64,000 bases of DNA, taken from Prochlorococcus sp. AG-402-O21 (GTDB taxonomy: Bacteria; Cyanobacteriota; Cyanobacteriia; PCC-6307; Cyanobiaceae). The notes beneath the pieces were generated by a model, which did no database searches, was not told the origin of the DNA, and saw nothing but the letters and a program-made list of their open reading frames with translations. Location: positions 1 to 64,000 of the forward strand of contig QCIZ01000002.1 in assembly GCA_003216375.1 (NCBI GenBank), written 5' to 3'. This document shows positions 57,159 through 64,000 of the stretch, piece after piece. The translations under genes and the position numbers were made by a program. How positions within the stretch are numbered: position 1 is the stretch's first letter; every line of letters starts with the position of its first letter.

Positions 57159-58235
57159 TTGAAACTAACTACTTTACTATCATTTACAGCTTTAATCATT
57201 TCTATATTGATTTTATGGAGCTTAAAAGAAATAATCATTTTATTTTTTGCTTCGATAGTTATAGCAATGGCTCTTTGCACTATTACTGGTAAAATTCGTG
57301 ATTTCTGTCATATCCCAAGATGGATATCTTTAGGAATAACAATAATATCCATAATACTAATTTCAAGTTTTTTAATAGTTATAATAATACCTCAATTCAC
57401 AAGTGAATTTCAAGAATTAATCAATCAAATACCATCAGCAGCAAGTAAACTATGGGAGCTTTTACTTAATACATTTTTTGATTTTGCAGAAATTATATAT
57501 AAAGATAGAATCCCAAACCTAACTGACAGATCACTCCTAACAAAGCAGCTCAGCATTATCCCAGACAGTGCAACACTGGCTAGTGGCGTAACAGATAGTA
57601 TTACAAAGTTAATAAATATAGTCAGCAATGTTGGGATAGGAATTCTTCAACTATTTTTCATAGTCTCTGTTGCATTAATGATAACATTTCAGCCAAATTC
57701 ATATAGAGAAGTTGCTATATTACTAGTCCCATCATTTTACAGAAGGCGTGCAAGAACTATTTTGTTGACATGTGGTAATGCCTTAAGTAGTTGGATGGTT
57801 GGAGTTGTACTTAGCTCAATATGTGTAGCGATACTTGCTTCTATTGGACTTTATTTATTAGGAATAAAATTAGTAATTGCTAATGCTTTAATTGCAGGTC
57901 TTTTAAACTTCATTCCAAATGTTGGACCAACAATTAGTACTATTTTCCCTCTTTCTGTTGCATTACTAGATACCCCATGGAAATCACTTGCTGTTTTAGG
58001 CTTATATATAGTTATTCAAAATATTGAAAGCTACGTAATAACACCTTCAATAATGCACAAACAAGTAAAGTTGCTTCCAGGGCTAACAATTACCGCGCAG
58101 TTTATATTTACTATTCTTTTTGGACCAATAGGGTTGTTGTTAGCAATTCCAATGGCTGTAGTAATTCAAGTATGTGTGAAAGAAGTAATTATTAATGACA
58201 TATTAGAAAAAAATTATTTTTCTAATCAAACCTAA
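57159..58235 (+). CDS. AI-2E/PerM family membrane transporter
   Basis: 358 residues with about eight membrane helices. A long hydrophobic N-terminus, a loop domain (EFQELINQIPSAASKLWELL), and the C-terminal signature (LLNFIPNVGPTISTIFPL, then YVITPSIMHKQVKLLPGLTI and GPIGLLLAIPMAVV) define the AI-2E exporter family. Substrates are poorly known; some members are sodium/proton antiporters. The start is TTG, 9 bases after psb28, so co-transcription is likely. Confidence 0.9.
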   Translation: MKLTTLLSFTALIISILILWSLKEIIILFFASIVIAMALCTITGKIRDFCHIPRWISLGITIISIILISSFLIVIIIPQFTSEFQELINQIPSAASKLWELLLNTFFDFAEIIYKDRIPNLTDRSLLTKQLSIIPDSATLASGVTDSITKLINIVSNVGIGILQLFFIVSVALMITFQPNSYREVAILLVPSFYRRRARTILLTCGNALSSWMVGVVLSSICVAILASIGLYLLGIKLVIANALIAGLLNFIPNVGPTISTIFPLSVALLDTPWKSLAVLGLYIVIQNIESYVITPSIMHKQVKLLPGLTITAQFIFTILFGPIGLLLAIPMAVVIQVCVKEVIINDILEKNYFSNQT

Positions 58236-58609
58236 AGAACAAGATGGAAACAATTATTATGCTTCCCAAGGATCAGTCCATGAAGAAATACCTTTTATGT
58301 ATTTTTAGATAAATTTCTGTCTTTCAAATCAACCATTCACATTACATCGAATTAAGAAGCCACGCTGAGATTGACTTTTAGGGCCATCATCAATCAATCA
58401 ATCTAATTTGATAAGGTTTTAATTTTTTCCACTTCTTATACTGAATTTTCCAAATTTCTTCAGGCGTTTGCTTAGCAAGATTTCTTATTTATATATTGTT
58501 ACTAGTTTTTTTCTGCAAGCCCAAATGAATATTGTTAAATATATAAAATTAATTTTATGAATCCTATAAGAAAGAGCTCAAAATACTATTAAAAGACTAA
58601 TTGATTTTA
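58236..58609. other. Gene-poor stretch with degraded coding remnants
   Basis: 374 bases without an intact gene. On the minus strand two short open stretches look protein-like: one at 58390-58488 reading NLAKQTPEEIWKIQYKKW and onwards, and one ending near 58254 reading KGISSWTDPWEA. Neither has a start codon, and stops separate them. They look like pieces of one or two lost small genes. Confidence 0.4.
58390..58488 (-). pseudogene. Possible remnant of a small gene
   Basis: A 32-codon open stretch ending TGA at 58390, bounded upstream by TAA, contains a natural-looking charged sequence (EEIWKIQYKKWKKLKPYQ) but no ATG, GTG or TTG. It could be an exon-like tail of a decayed gene or chance. Confidence is low. 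Confidence 0.3.
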
Positions 58610-58813
58610 TTAATCATCAAATTCAGGTTTAGGTTTCTTTTTAACCTTACCTGAAAGCAGTTGATGTAGAGCATCTAAGGAGTTATATACCTCTTTAAGC
58701 TCAGACAACTCAGGCAACAACCCATATTGCCCAAGCATTTGATCCAAGTCTCGAAGCTCCTGCCTGATATAACGCAAATGAGAACTAACTTCTTCTCTCT
58801 TACTAGTAGACAT
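58610..58813 (-). CDS. Small helical protein, paralogue of the gene at 61825
   Basis: A 67-residue soluble protein. REEVSSHLRYIRQELRDLDQ, YGLLPELSELKEVYNSLDAL and a basic tail KKKPKPEFDD align end to end with the protein at 61825-62040 (KRDEAKSILSYVRQELRYMD, DGLLPELSSLRSVYEQLSTL, KKKEKPEF). Function unknown; the heptad-like Leu spacing suggests a coiled-coil hairpin. Both copies have their own upstream gaps. Confidence 0.75.
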   Translation of the reverse strand: MSTSKREEVSSHLRYIRQELRDLDQMLGQYGLLPELSELKEVYNSLDALHQLLSGKVKKKPKPEFDD

Positions 58814-59076
58814 TAAAAAATAGATTAAATTGCTTCAATCTTTTGATTTTAGCTTAAGACAAGTATAGTAAGCATCTGGATTTTTACAAAGTTTATAAAC
58901 TTCGACTATATCAACAGTTTTTAAACGCACTTAATTATTTATAAAATATTGATTACTTAAAACTTTGCCAAAATCAATCTATATATATCTCATCTCAATG
59001 AATTCAAGAGATTGCGAAGAGAGTATAATTACTTTTTTGTAAAAAAATAAGAAATATACTGGGATATATCTAAGAG

Positions 59077-59391
59077 ATGGTTAAGAATATATATATGGAT
59101 CATCAAAGAAGAAAAGACCTCAATCTCAGACTAGGCAATTTAATAATTGCAATATTTCTTGCTACTGTCCCCACAGCCATAACTTATGGCACTCTTAGTA
59201 TTCATGGTTTAAATATTTGTAGAACCCTTAGTTCAAAAGTAGCAAACTCTAGTGAAATCAAAACAACTTGCTACAAAGCTTCTTGGGATACTACAAAAAG
59301 TTATATATTTTTAATTGGATTCTTTATTACTTTACCAACCTGGATGTGGTTTTATTGGTCAATGAAACGTAGGGAAACTGATATAAAATAA
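59077..59391 (+). CDS. Hypothetical two-span membrane protein, 104 residues
   Basis: Two membrane helices (LGNLIIAIFLATVPTAITYG and SYIFLIGFFITLPTWMWFYW) flank an extramembrane loop with two Cys (NICRTL and TTCYKAS) that could form a disulfide. Both ends are basic, so both are probably cytoplasmic. I do not recognise a family. It converges on the DoxX gene with 11 bases between stops. A later ATG (residue 7, MDHQRRKDL) is an equally good start. Confidence 0.6.
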   Translation: MVKNIYMDHQRRKDLNLRLGNLIIAIFLATVPTAITYGTLSIHGLNICRTLSSKVANSSEIKTTCYKASWDTTKSYIFLIGFFITLPTWMWFYWSMKRRETDIK

Positions 59392-59402
59392 ATAGTTTTT
59401 AA

Positions 59403-59960
59403 TTATGATGACAAGAAACTAGAGAAAGGAAATTCGAAAAATTTATCTTGCTTTAATTTATTAGTAATTTCTTTTTTAGTCTTAATTTCAACATTTAAAT
59501 TTCTTTTTTCCATAGAACTATTTTCAAGAGGGTTTAACTTATTTATAAAAATTTCGTTAATCAAATAATCAGCCGAGAATTTTCCAGGGCCTAGCAATAC
59601 TATTGAAATAGCAGAGGAAAAGTACAGCGCAAGTAATTCTAAAAGGTAGATATTAAAACCTGAAGTAACCAAAGCATGATAAATGGCTACACTCATTGTC
59701 CCTAAGATTGCAAATGCCCCCAATCTGGTCCCAAGGCCGATTATCAATGACCAACTCCCAACTATTTCTGAAGCAGCAGCGAGGTAAGAGAGAGTTATAG
59801 GGAAAGGCAAGTGAAGGGGACGAACAAAAGCGTCAGCAAAATTATTGATATCATTTAATTTTTCAAACCCATGGTGGATCAGAAGCGCACCAGTAAAAAC
59901 TCTTAAAAGAAGGATGGCTAAATCCTTAAATATTGTTTTAAAGAGGATGGAACTAAGCAA
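59403..59960 (-). CDS. DoxX family membrane protein
   Basis: 185 residues with four membrane helices. LLRVFTGALLIHHGFEKLND, LAAASEIVGSWSLIIGLGTRLGAFAI and the last helix follow the DoxX/SURF4-like pattern, and the GxxxLxxG-type spacing is typical. The C-terminal 60 residues are hydrophilic and basic, a tail not usual in the family. Roles proposed for the family concern quinone-linked redox or membrane stress. The start is TTG. Confidence 0.8.
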   Translation of the reverse strand: MLSSILFKTIFKDLAILLLRVFTGALLIHHGFEKLNDINNFADAFVRPLHLPFPITLSYLAAASEIVGSWSLIIGLGTRLGAFAILGTMSVAIYHALVTSGFNIYLLELLALYFSSAISIVLLGPGKFSADYLINEIFINKLNPLENSSMEKRNLNVEIKTKKEITNKLKQDKFFEFPFSSFLSS

Positions 59961-60363
59961 TTTAACCTAAATTCATTAACTCGAACTTTAATTGCACAGG
60001 GATATAAAGCGTGGACAGAAAATGCTACAAGAAGGAGGATAAGTATTAATACTCAAGTGATGGCCGTTGCTCGCCAAGCAAAGAATTGAATTAGTTCGAT
60101 AAAGATGAATTGGCATTTTAACTATGAAAATTTTCTCAAGGGATATTTCTATCGGGCCATTTGTGCAACTTAAAAAAAGAATAAATAAATCACTGAAAAT
60201 AGTATTAATACTCACAACAAGATTACAAGCATTGTATTAAAATTTTTTTAATTAGTAAGTGATCGTGAGCACATCTCTCCTTGCGGCTACGGCATCTGTA
60301 GGAATAATATTGGTTGCACTGCCAGCCTTGATTGCTTCGCTTGGATAAATTATCTGAATAACA
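59961..60363. other. Long intergenic region with weak coding signs
   Basis: 403 bases. A short plus-strand frame (from ATG 60124, MKIFSRDISIGPFVQL and onwards) and a minus-strand open stretch running into the end of the flavoprotein gene (AIKAGSATNIIPTDAVAARR, stop at 60252) are both possible but lack good starts or known motifs. The sequence 60270-60340 is richer in G and C than its surroundings. Confidence 0.35.
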
Positions 60364-61602
60364 TCAAGGGCTAGTAAGTTTCTTTTGTTTAGACGAAATT
60401 GCGTTAGCGGCAACCCAAGCACTTGTCCAGCAATGTTGAAAGTTGAAACCACCAGTTATACCATCAATATCCAATACCTCGCCTGCGAAGAACAAACTCT
60501 CACATATCTTACTTTCCATAGTTTTGAAATTAATTTCCTTAAGTGAAACTCCACCAGCTGATACGAATTCCTCACCAAAAGGACCACGGCTGTTTATTAT
60601 AAAACTTTTCATTATTAAACATTTCACTATGGAATCTTTTTGGTATTTGGATAAATCCGCCCATTTTAATTGACTATCAATATTTAAGTTTAAGAGAAGT
60701 GCTCGCCATAAGCTTCTTGGCAAATCATTGAAGGGTTTATTGTTTAATACAACCTTCTTAGCATTTTCTAATTTATAAAAATCAAGTTTTGACCTGACCT
60801 CATATTCCGTCATACAAAGCCAATTTATTCTTAACTCACCCTGATATTTATTAGCATGTAGACTTCTAGCACTAAAAGCAGAAAGACGAAGAATCACAGG
60901 GCCACTAAAGCCTTTATGTGTTATAAGAATAGAACCAGTTTCAGTATATTTTTTTTTATTAACCGTAAGCTTAATCTGAACATCTAAAGTTACACCTGAA
61001 CAAGATCTTAATAAATTTTCAGGAGTAGATAATGAAAAAAGGGATGGAACAGGTTGAATAATTGAGTGCCCAAGACTCTTAGCCAATCTGCGTCCACTAG
61101 GATGACCACCAGTACAAATCAAAATATTTTTTGCTTCGAAAGAATTATTTCCTTTAACTAATAAATTAAAACCCTCTTTTTTTATGATTATTTTCTTAAC
61201 ATGTGAATTAGTAAATACCTTTACACCTGATCTTTTCGCAACATCTGTTAAACATTTTATAACGTCTTCAGAAGAATCAGAGCTAGGAAATACACGTCCA
61301 TCTTTCTCAATTTTAAGATCAAGTCCTTTATTCTGAAACCAATCAAATGCCTCTGCAGTAGAAAATCTATTAAACAAGCCTAATAGTTGCTTATCTCCCC
61401 TAGGATAATTATTTACTAAATCAGATATATCCCAACATGAATTAGTTAAATTACATCTACCACCACCACTTATTCTAACTTTTTCAAGTACTTTTGGGGT
61501 GCCCTCCAGGATAACAACAGATCTAAGACCATTACTAATCGCAATGATTGCTCCCATAAAACCAGAAGCACCACCACCAATAATGACAAGATCTGATATC
61601 AT
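60364..61602 (-). CDS. HI0933-family FAD-dependent oxidoreductase (YhiN/BaiN-like)
   Basis: 412-residue flavoprotein. DLVIIGGGASGFMGAIIAIS is the FAD dinucleotide motif, RISGGGRCNLTNS is the family signature after it, LICTGGHPSGRR and the C-terminal FFAGEVLDIDGITGGFNFQ complete the pattern. Substrates are unknown for most members. The C-terminal WVAANAISSKQKKLTSP is free of further domains. It is transcribed alone; a perfect hairpin lies about 90 bases upstream. Confidence 0.9.
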   Translation of the reverse strand: MISDLVIIGGGASGFMGAIIAISNGLRSVVILEGTPKVLEKVRISGGGRCNLTNSCWDISDLVNNYPRGDKQLLGLFNRFSTAEAFDWFQNKGLDLKIEKDGRVFPSSDSSEDVIKCLTDVAKRSGVKVFTNSHVKKIIIKKEGFNLLVKGNNSFEAKNILICTGGHPSGRRLAKSLGHSIIQPVPSLFSLSTPENLLRSCSGVTLDVQIKLTVNKKKYTETGSILITHKGFSGPVILRLSAFSARSLHANKYQGELRINWLCMTEYEVRSKLDFYKLENAKKVVLNNKPFNDLPRSLWRALLLNLNIDSQLKWADLSKYQKDSIVKCLIMKSFIINSRGPFGEEFVSAGGVSLKEINFKTMESKICESLFFAGEVLDIDGITGGFNFQHCWTSAWVAANAISSKQKKLTSP

Positions 61603-61688
61603 TAAATAATAGAATTCAATGAATTATATTTTAATGAAATAATATATAATTCTTCTATTTATTACTTTTATTTATTGAAAAAAATTAG

Positions 61689-61728
61689 AATTAAATGAAA
61701 TCACAGAACAATATGATTTCATTTAATT
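61689..61728. promoter_or_regulatory. Perfect 15-bp inverted repeat between the flavoprotein gene and the small helical protein gene
   Basis: Left arm 61689-61703 and right arm 61714-61728 are exact reverse complements around a 10-base centre. On the minus strand the stem is followed by a T-rich run, as in a terminator or attenuator placed ahead of the flavoprotein gene; on the plus strand it is followed by AAGGAG but no start codon. It could equally be an operator for both divergent genes. Confidence 0.6.
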
Positions 61729-61824
61729 TAAAGGAGAAAAGATTTTAACTAGGAACACATTGTCTTGATACGCAGTTGAAATCGTAATTCAGTTCTATTT
61801 TGTTGTATCTTTTGGAAAAAAAAT

Positions 61825-62040
61825 ATGGCTGGCCCTAAAAGAGATGAAGCAAAATCTATTCTTTCCTATGTGCGACAAGAACTTAGATACATGGACGAAG
61901 ACCTGAGAAACGATGGTTTACTTCCCGAATTGTCATCACTAAGATCAGTATATGAACAACTTTCAACTTTACTAGAGCTTTCTGACGGAAGGAGAAAAAA
62001 GAAAGAGAAACCAGAGTTTCCTGAAGACAAAAAACATTAA
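61825..62040 (+). CDS. Small helical protein, paralogue of the gene at 58610
   Basis: A 71-residue soluble protein with a basic tail (GRRKKKEKPEFPEDKK). It aligns without gaps over its whole core with the 58610-58813 product, with YVRQELR against YIRQELR and GLLPELS in both. ATG at 61825 is preceded by a purine-rich stretch. Function unknown. The two copies lie 3 kb apart in opposite orientation. Confidence 0.75.
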   Translation: MAGPKRDEAKSILSYVRQELRYMDEDLRNDGLLPELSSLRSVYEQLSTLLELSDGRRKKKEKPEFPEDKKH

Positions 62041-62211
62041 AAAGCTCCAGTCAAATTAATATATTTAAAAACTCAATTTATATAAAAATACATCCTTGAA
62101 GGATTTATATATCTCTTTTTTTTTTTTCTATAGAAAAGCACTTCAATAGTCTATTCTAGGACTGGACATATCAAAAACTCAAATCAAGAAATACCTCTTT
62201 GGGTTGAACAA

Positions 62212-62388
62212 ATGCCTAAACGACATACAAATTCTGGTGGTGAATCTAATCTTCTAAGCTTTATGAGTGGAGTTCATTTCTGGGAAAAAGGAGAAATGGC
62301 ATATTCAGCTCTAAAAAAAATTAATGAGCATAAAGCTAATAATGAATTGGAGAAAGCTCAAATAATGTTAGATGATTGGATTTTATAA
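62212..62388 (+). CDS. Small hypothetical protein, 58 residues
   Basis: ATG 62212 to TAA 62388. The sequence MPKRHTNSGGESNLLSFMSG, then VHFWEKGEMAYSALKKINEH, and a Glu/Lys-rich helix ending LDDWIL, has normal protein composition and amphipathic helices. The frame stays open upstream to 62134 without ATG, GTG or TTG. I do not recognise a family. It is too short for usual length cut-offs. Confidence 0.6.
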   Translation: MPKRHTNSGGESNLLSFMSGVHFWEKGEMAYSALKKINEHKANNELEKAQIMLDDWIL

Positions 62389-62472
62389 AAATAATACGTC
62401 AAGAAAGAAATAAACCAATTGAAATTCAATCAATAGGTAAAGTAAGTTAAATTTTATGTCATACAGGTATAT

Positions 62473-62871
62473 ATGCCCTCCACAAGGAAAAGGATTGGCT
62501 ATCTGCCCTCAATTAATGCTCATGAGACGATAACCAAAATTGCAATAAAAGAAAAACTAAGCCAATCAAAAGTGGTTGGCATATTAGTTGAGGAGGCCTT
62601 GATAGCTAGAGATAAATTAGATGTTCATAATTCAAATGATTTCAATAAACATAAACTTTTTAGCGAAAAAATTAATATAGATAAATCATCATTCGAATAT
62701 AGTGATTTCGACGAGTTAATATCAGACAAAGGTGTAAGTTATAATACAAATAATTATAAGAATCATTCAGAGGATAATTTATTCGAACCAAAAGGAAAAT
62801 ATAACGAAGAGTTATTTGAACAGTTTAAACAATTTATTATGTTTCAAAAAATGATTCAGAATAAACAATAA
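62473..62871 (+). CDS. Ribbon-helix-helix-like putative DNA-binding protein, 132 residues
   Basis: The first 50 residues (STRKRIGYLPSINAHETITK, then IAIKEKLSQSKVVGILVEEA) have the strand-helix-turn-helix pattern of CopG/MetJ-type regulators: an R-x-x-Y-L-P strand, then an S-x-S-x-V turn and L-x-x-E-A-L helix. The remainder is polar and probably disordered apart from a short C-terminal helix. No toxin partner is adjacent. Homology is inferred from pattern only. Confidence 0.6.
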   Translation: MPSTRKRIGYLPSINAHETITKIAIKEKLSQSKVVGILVEEALIARDKLDVHNSNDFNKHKLFSEKINIDKSSFEYSDFDELISDKGVSYNTNNYKNHSEDNLFEPKGKYNEELFEQFKQFIMFQKMIQNKQ

Positions 62872-63060
62872 AAATATTTCTAAAGTAATTGAAAAGTATC
62901 TATCTAAATTTATAAACAACTAAAATAGTAAAACATTCAAAGAATGCAGAGATCAACAAAAATCACGCATAAAACAAATCAATGGACTAGAAAGTATGAG
63001 TATTAGTTCTTCTAAGGATCACTCAACAAGTTTTTTTTATAAGAAATCTTAAATATAAAA

Positions 63061-63327
63061 ATGACAACAACAAAAACTCGCCCAAAATCAAACTCATCTA
63101 ATCTCCTTGAGGAAGCCTTAAATCAGCCTCCTATTGGAGAAACAGCTAATTTTGCATGGAATGCAACACCCTTAGGGATAGCTGCAATTTATAAAGGAAT
63201 TTCCCCTTCAAAACCTCCATATGAGCAAGCAATTAAAGAGGGTGAGGAGTTAGCTATGGATCTAAGTCGAGAAGAAAAAGAATTTCATCTCACTCAAAAA
63301 GGGCTTGCACTTATTTTCTACTCTTAG
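63061..63327 (+). CDS. Hypothetical protein, 88 residues
   Basis: A Pro-rich N-terminal half (LNQPPIGETANFAWNATPLG and SPSKPPYEQAI) and an acidic helix at the end (EEKEFHLTQKGLALIFY). No signal peptide, span or known motif. ATG follows an A-rich stretch. It is likely a real gene given even codon use, but no function can be suggested. Confidence 0.55.
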   Translation: MTTTKTRPKSNSSNLLEEALNQPPIGETANFAWNATPLGIAAIYKGISPSKPPYEQAIKEGEELAMDLSREEKEFHLTQKGLALIFYS

Positions 63328-63380
63328 ACATAAATCAAAATTTTATAACCTCAAATCAAACAAATTTGAGTTAGGTTTTA

Positions 63381-63716
63381 TTAATTGTCTTCAACAGATG
63401 AGTCTATGACCCACTCTTCAGACAATCCAAGTAGCACAAGAGCTTTGTCCTCCCAATCTGTATCAATTGACCAATCGTAAGGTACTTCAAAAGATATTTT
63501 TATCTCATTTTGATTTTTAGTATATGTTTTACTTTTAGGGAACCTTTTACTAGAAATTTCGTTTTCTAATATAAATATATCGTTGGCATTAACGTATTCA
63601 ACGTATCCTAAATTCTTTATTTCAGCCTCAAACTTGAGTTCCAGTCTTACATTAAAACAATGAGCCTCATCCCAGTCTGAATAGTGTGAAAAATATTTAT
63701 CCCAGGAATTTGACAT
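63381..63716 (-). CDS. Hypothetical protein, 111 residues
   Basis: A soluble acidic protein with several aromatic and Asp residues near the start (SWDKYFSHYSDWDEAHCFNV) and alternating beta-type pattern (VRLELKFEAEI, NEIKISFEVPYDW). It converges on the preceding gene with a 53-base gap. No family recognised. Confidence 0.6.
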   Translation of the reverse strand: MSNSWDKYFSHYSDWDEAHCFNVRLELKFEAEIKNLGYVEYVNANDIFILENEISSKRFPKSKTYTKNQNEIKISFEVPYDWSIDTDWEDKALVLLGLSEEWVIDSSVEDN

Positions 63717-63855
63717 TTTAAATTCTAAACCACAATGGTTAGACTACTCAAGGATAAGAAAAATTATCCAAATCAACTGATGAAAGTGTATTAAATTATA
63801 AAATATTTAAATTAATGAAAAATAACAAGTAAATAAAAAATATTAAAAAGAATTT

Positions 63856-64000
63856 TTAGTTCGTAAAAGTAAGAAAATTAAAATCATTAAGCACCCAAGT
63901 ACCTAAAGTCAGTAAGCCAAATCCAGCAACGAACATCATCAAAGCCGCAACCTTATATCTTGTAGCCTCTGCCCCTCTCCTAAGCAGAAAGGTGTCAGCT
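63856..64000 (-). CDS. Partial membrane protein, C-terminal 47-48 residues, cut by window edge
   Basis: A minus-strand frame is open from base 64000 to TAA at 63856. It encodes RRGAEATRYKVAALMMFVAG, a hydrophobic helix continuing FGLLTLGTWVL, and a short tail LNDFNFLTFTN. One membrane span is clear. The start lies outside the window, and the family cannot be decided from this part. Confidence 0.6.
   Translation of the reverse strand, partial: ADTFLLRRGAEATRYKVAALMMFVAGFGLLTLGTWVLNDFNFLTFTN

Noticed and set aside
59988-60215. Minus-strand frame of 75 codons between DoxX and the flavoprotein
   Set aside because: Unusual Cys/Pro/His-rich composition, no motif, no ribosome site; probably chance.
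62091-62128. Short ATCCT/AGGAT hairpin followed by a T-run after the 61825 gene as a terminator
   Set aside because: The stem is only 5 bp and the T-run begins about 10 bases later; suggestive but too weak to list.
62944-63006. 20-codon plus-strand frame (MQRSTKITHKTNQWTRKYEY)
   Set aside because: Too short to judge; basic and plausible as a peptide but no supporting signal beyond an ATG and a stop.
1-64000. tRNA, rRNA or CRISPR elements
   Set aside because: I looked for T-arm and anticodon-arm patterns in the intergenic gaps and for regularly spaced direct repeats and found none; a covariance-model search would be needed to exclude small RNAs.

Overview
This window looks like chromosome of a small marine cyanobacterium, most likely a low-light-adapted Prochlorococcus close to the LLI/NATL type. 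The base composition is strongly AT-rich, genes are tightly packed with short or overlapping junctions, and the gene set is photosynthetic: chlP, ccsA, pcyA, psb28, a GUN4 protein, a SipA-like regulator, class II FBPase/SBPase and a cyanobacterial-type glnA. The genus is inferred from gene content and composition; the strain cannot be fixed without a database search. I found no rRNA, tRNA, CRISPR array, insertion sequence or intact prophage.

Layout. 1-4010: the end of a prepilin peptidase gene, accD, a secreted protein of unknown role, a Gfo/Idh/MocA oxidoreductase and class I fructose-bisphosphate aldolase, closed by a clear hairpin terminator. 4081-6997 (minus strand): purQ-purS, an overlooked 56-residue zinc-ribbon protein, a COG0523 metallochaperone GTPase with a His-Asp tract, and a pentapeptide-repeat lumen protein. 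7069-9713: a diverged uracil phosphoribosyltransferase homologue, a small membrane protein and ilvD. 9715-18683: a carbon and tetrapyrrole block (CIA30 protein, pgl, gnd, glgC, hemA, glpX, rpe, ccsA) covering the oxidative pentose phosphate pathway, Calvin cycle, glycogen synthesis and the first step of haem/chlorophyll synthesis. 18721-25454: LptG-like permease and LptB (envelope export), a GT-C type membrane protein, DUF309, typA and a D-Ala-D-Ala carboxypeptidase. 25592-32118: chlP, glyS, ferredoxin sulfite reductase with an odd N-terminal extension, and a VanX-like dipeptidase. 32220-37342: recG, a conserved unknown, tsf and rpsB. 37481-42235: glycosyltransferase, a 51-residue basic protein, and pcyA-devB-devC-devA in tight order. 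42604-48034: paired M16 peptidases, SipA, BioY, lspA and a GTPase. 47976-52922: a small membrane protein, a PLP decarboxylase, tadA, a class V aminotransferase and glnA. 53065-58235: a methyltransferase, an anti-sigma-like kinase, GUN4, mnmH, psb28 and a PerM-type transporter. From about 58.2 kb to the end, gene density drops: two paralogous small proteins, DoxX, a HI0933-type flavoprotein, several unknown small proteins and degraded coding debris.

The most unusual observation is at 29258-29700. The sulfite reductase frame carries an upstream segment of about 60-110 residues that resembles the N-terminus of phage-type tyrosine recombinases and begins right after a tandem 11-bp repeat. This could be the fossil front end of an integrase fused to a housekeeping gene. 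Other points of note are an NtcA-type promoter at glnA with canonical spacing, a perfect operator-like dyad before rpe, a 27-bp palindrome spanning two convergent stop codons, an Arg in place of the P-loop Gly of MnmH, and four small genes that a length cut-off would miss.
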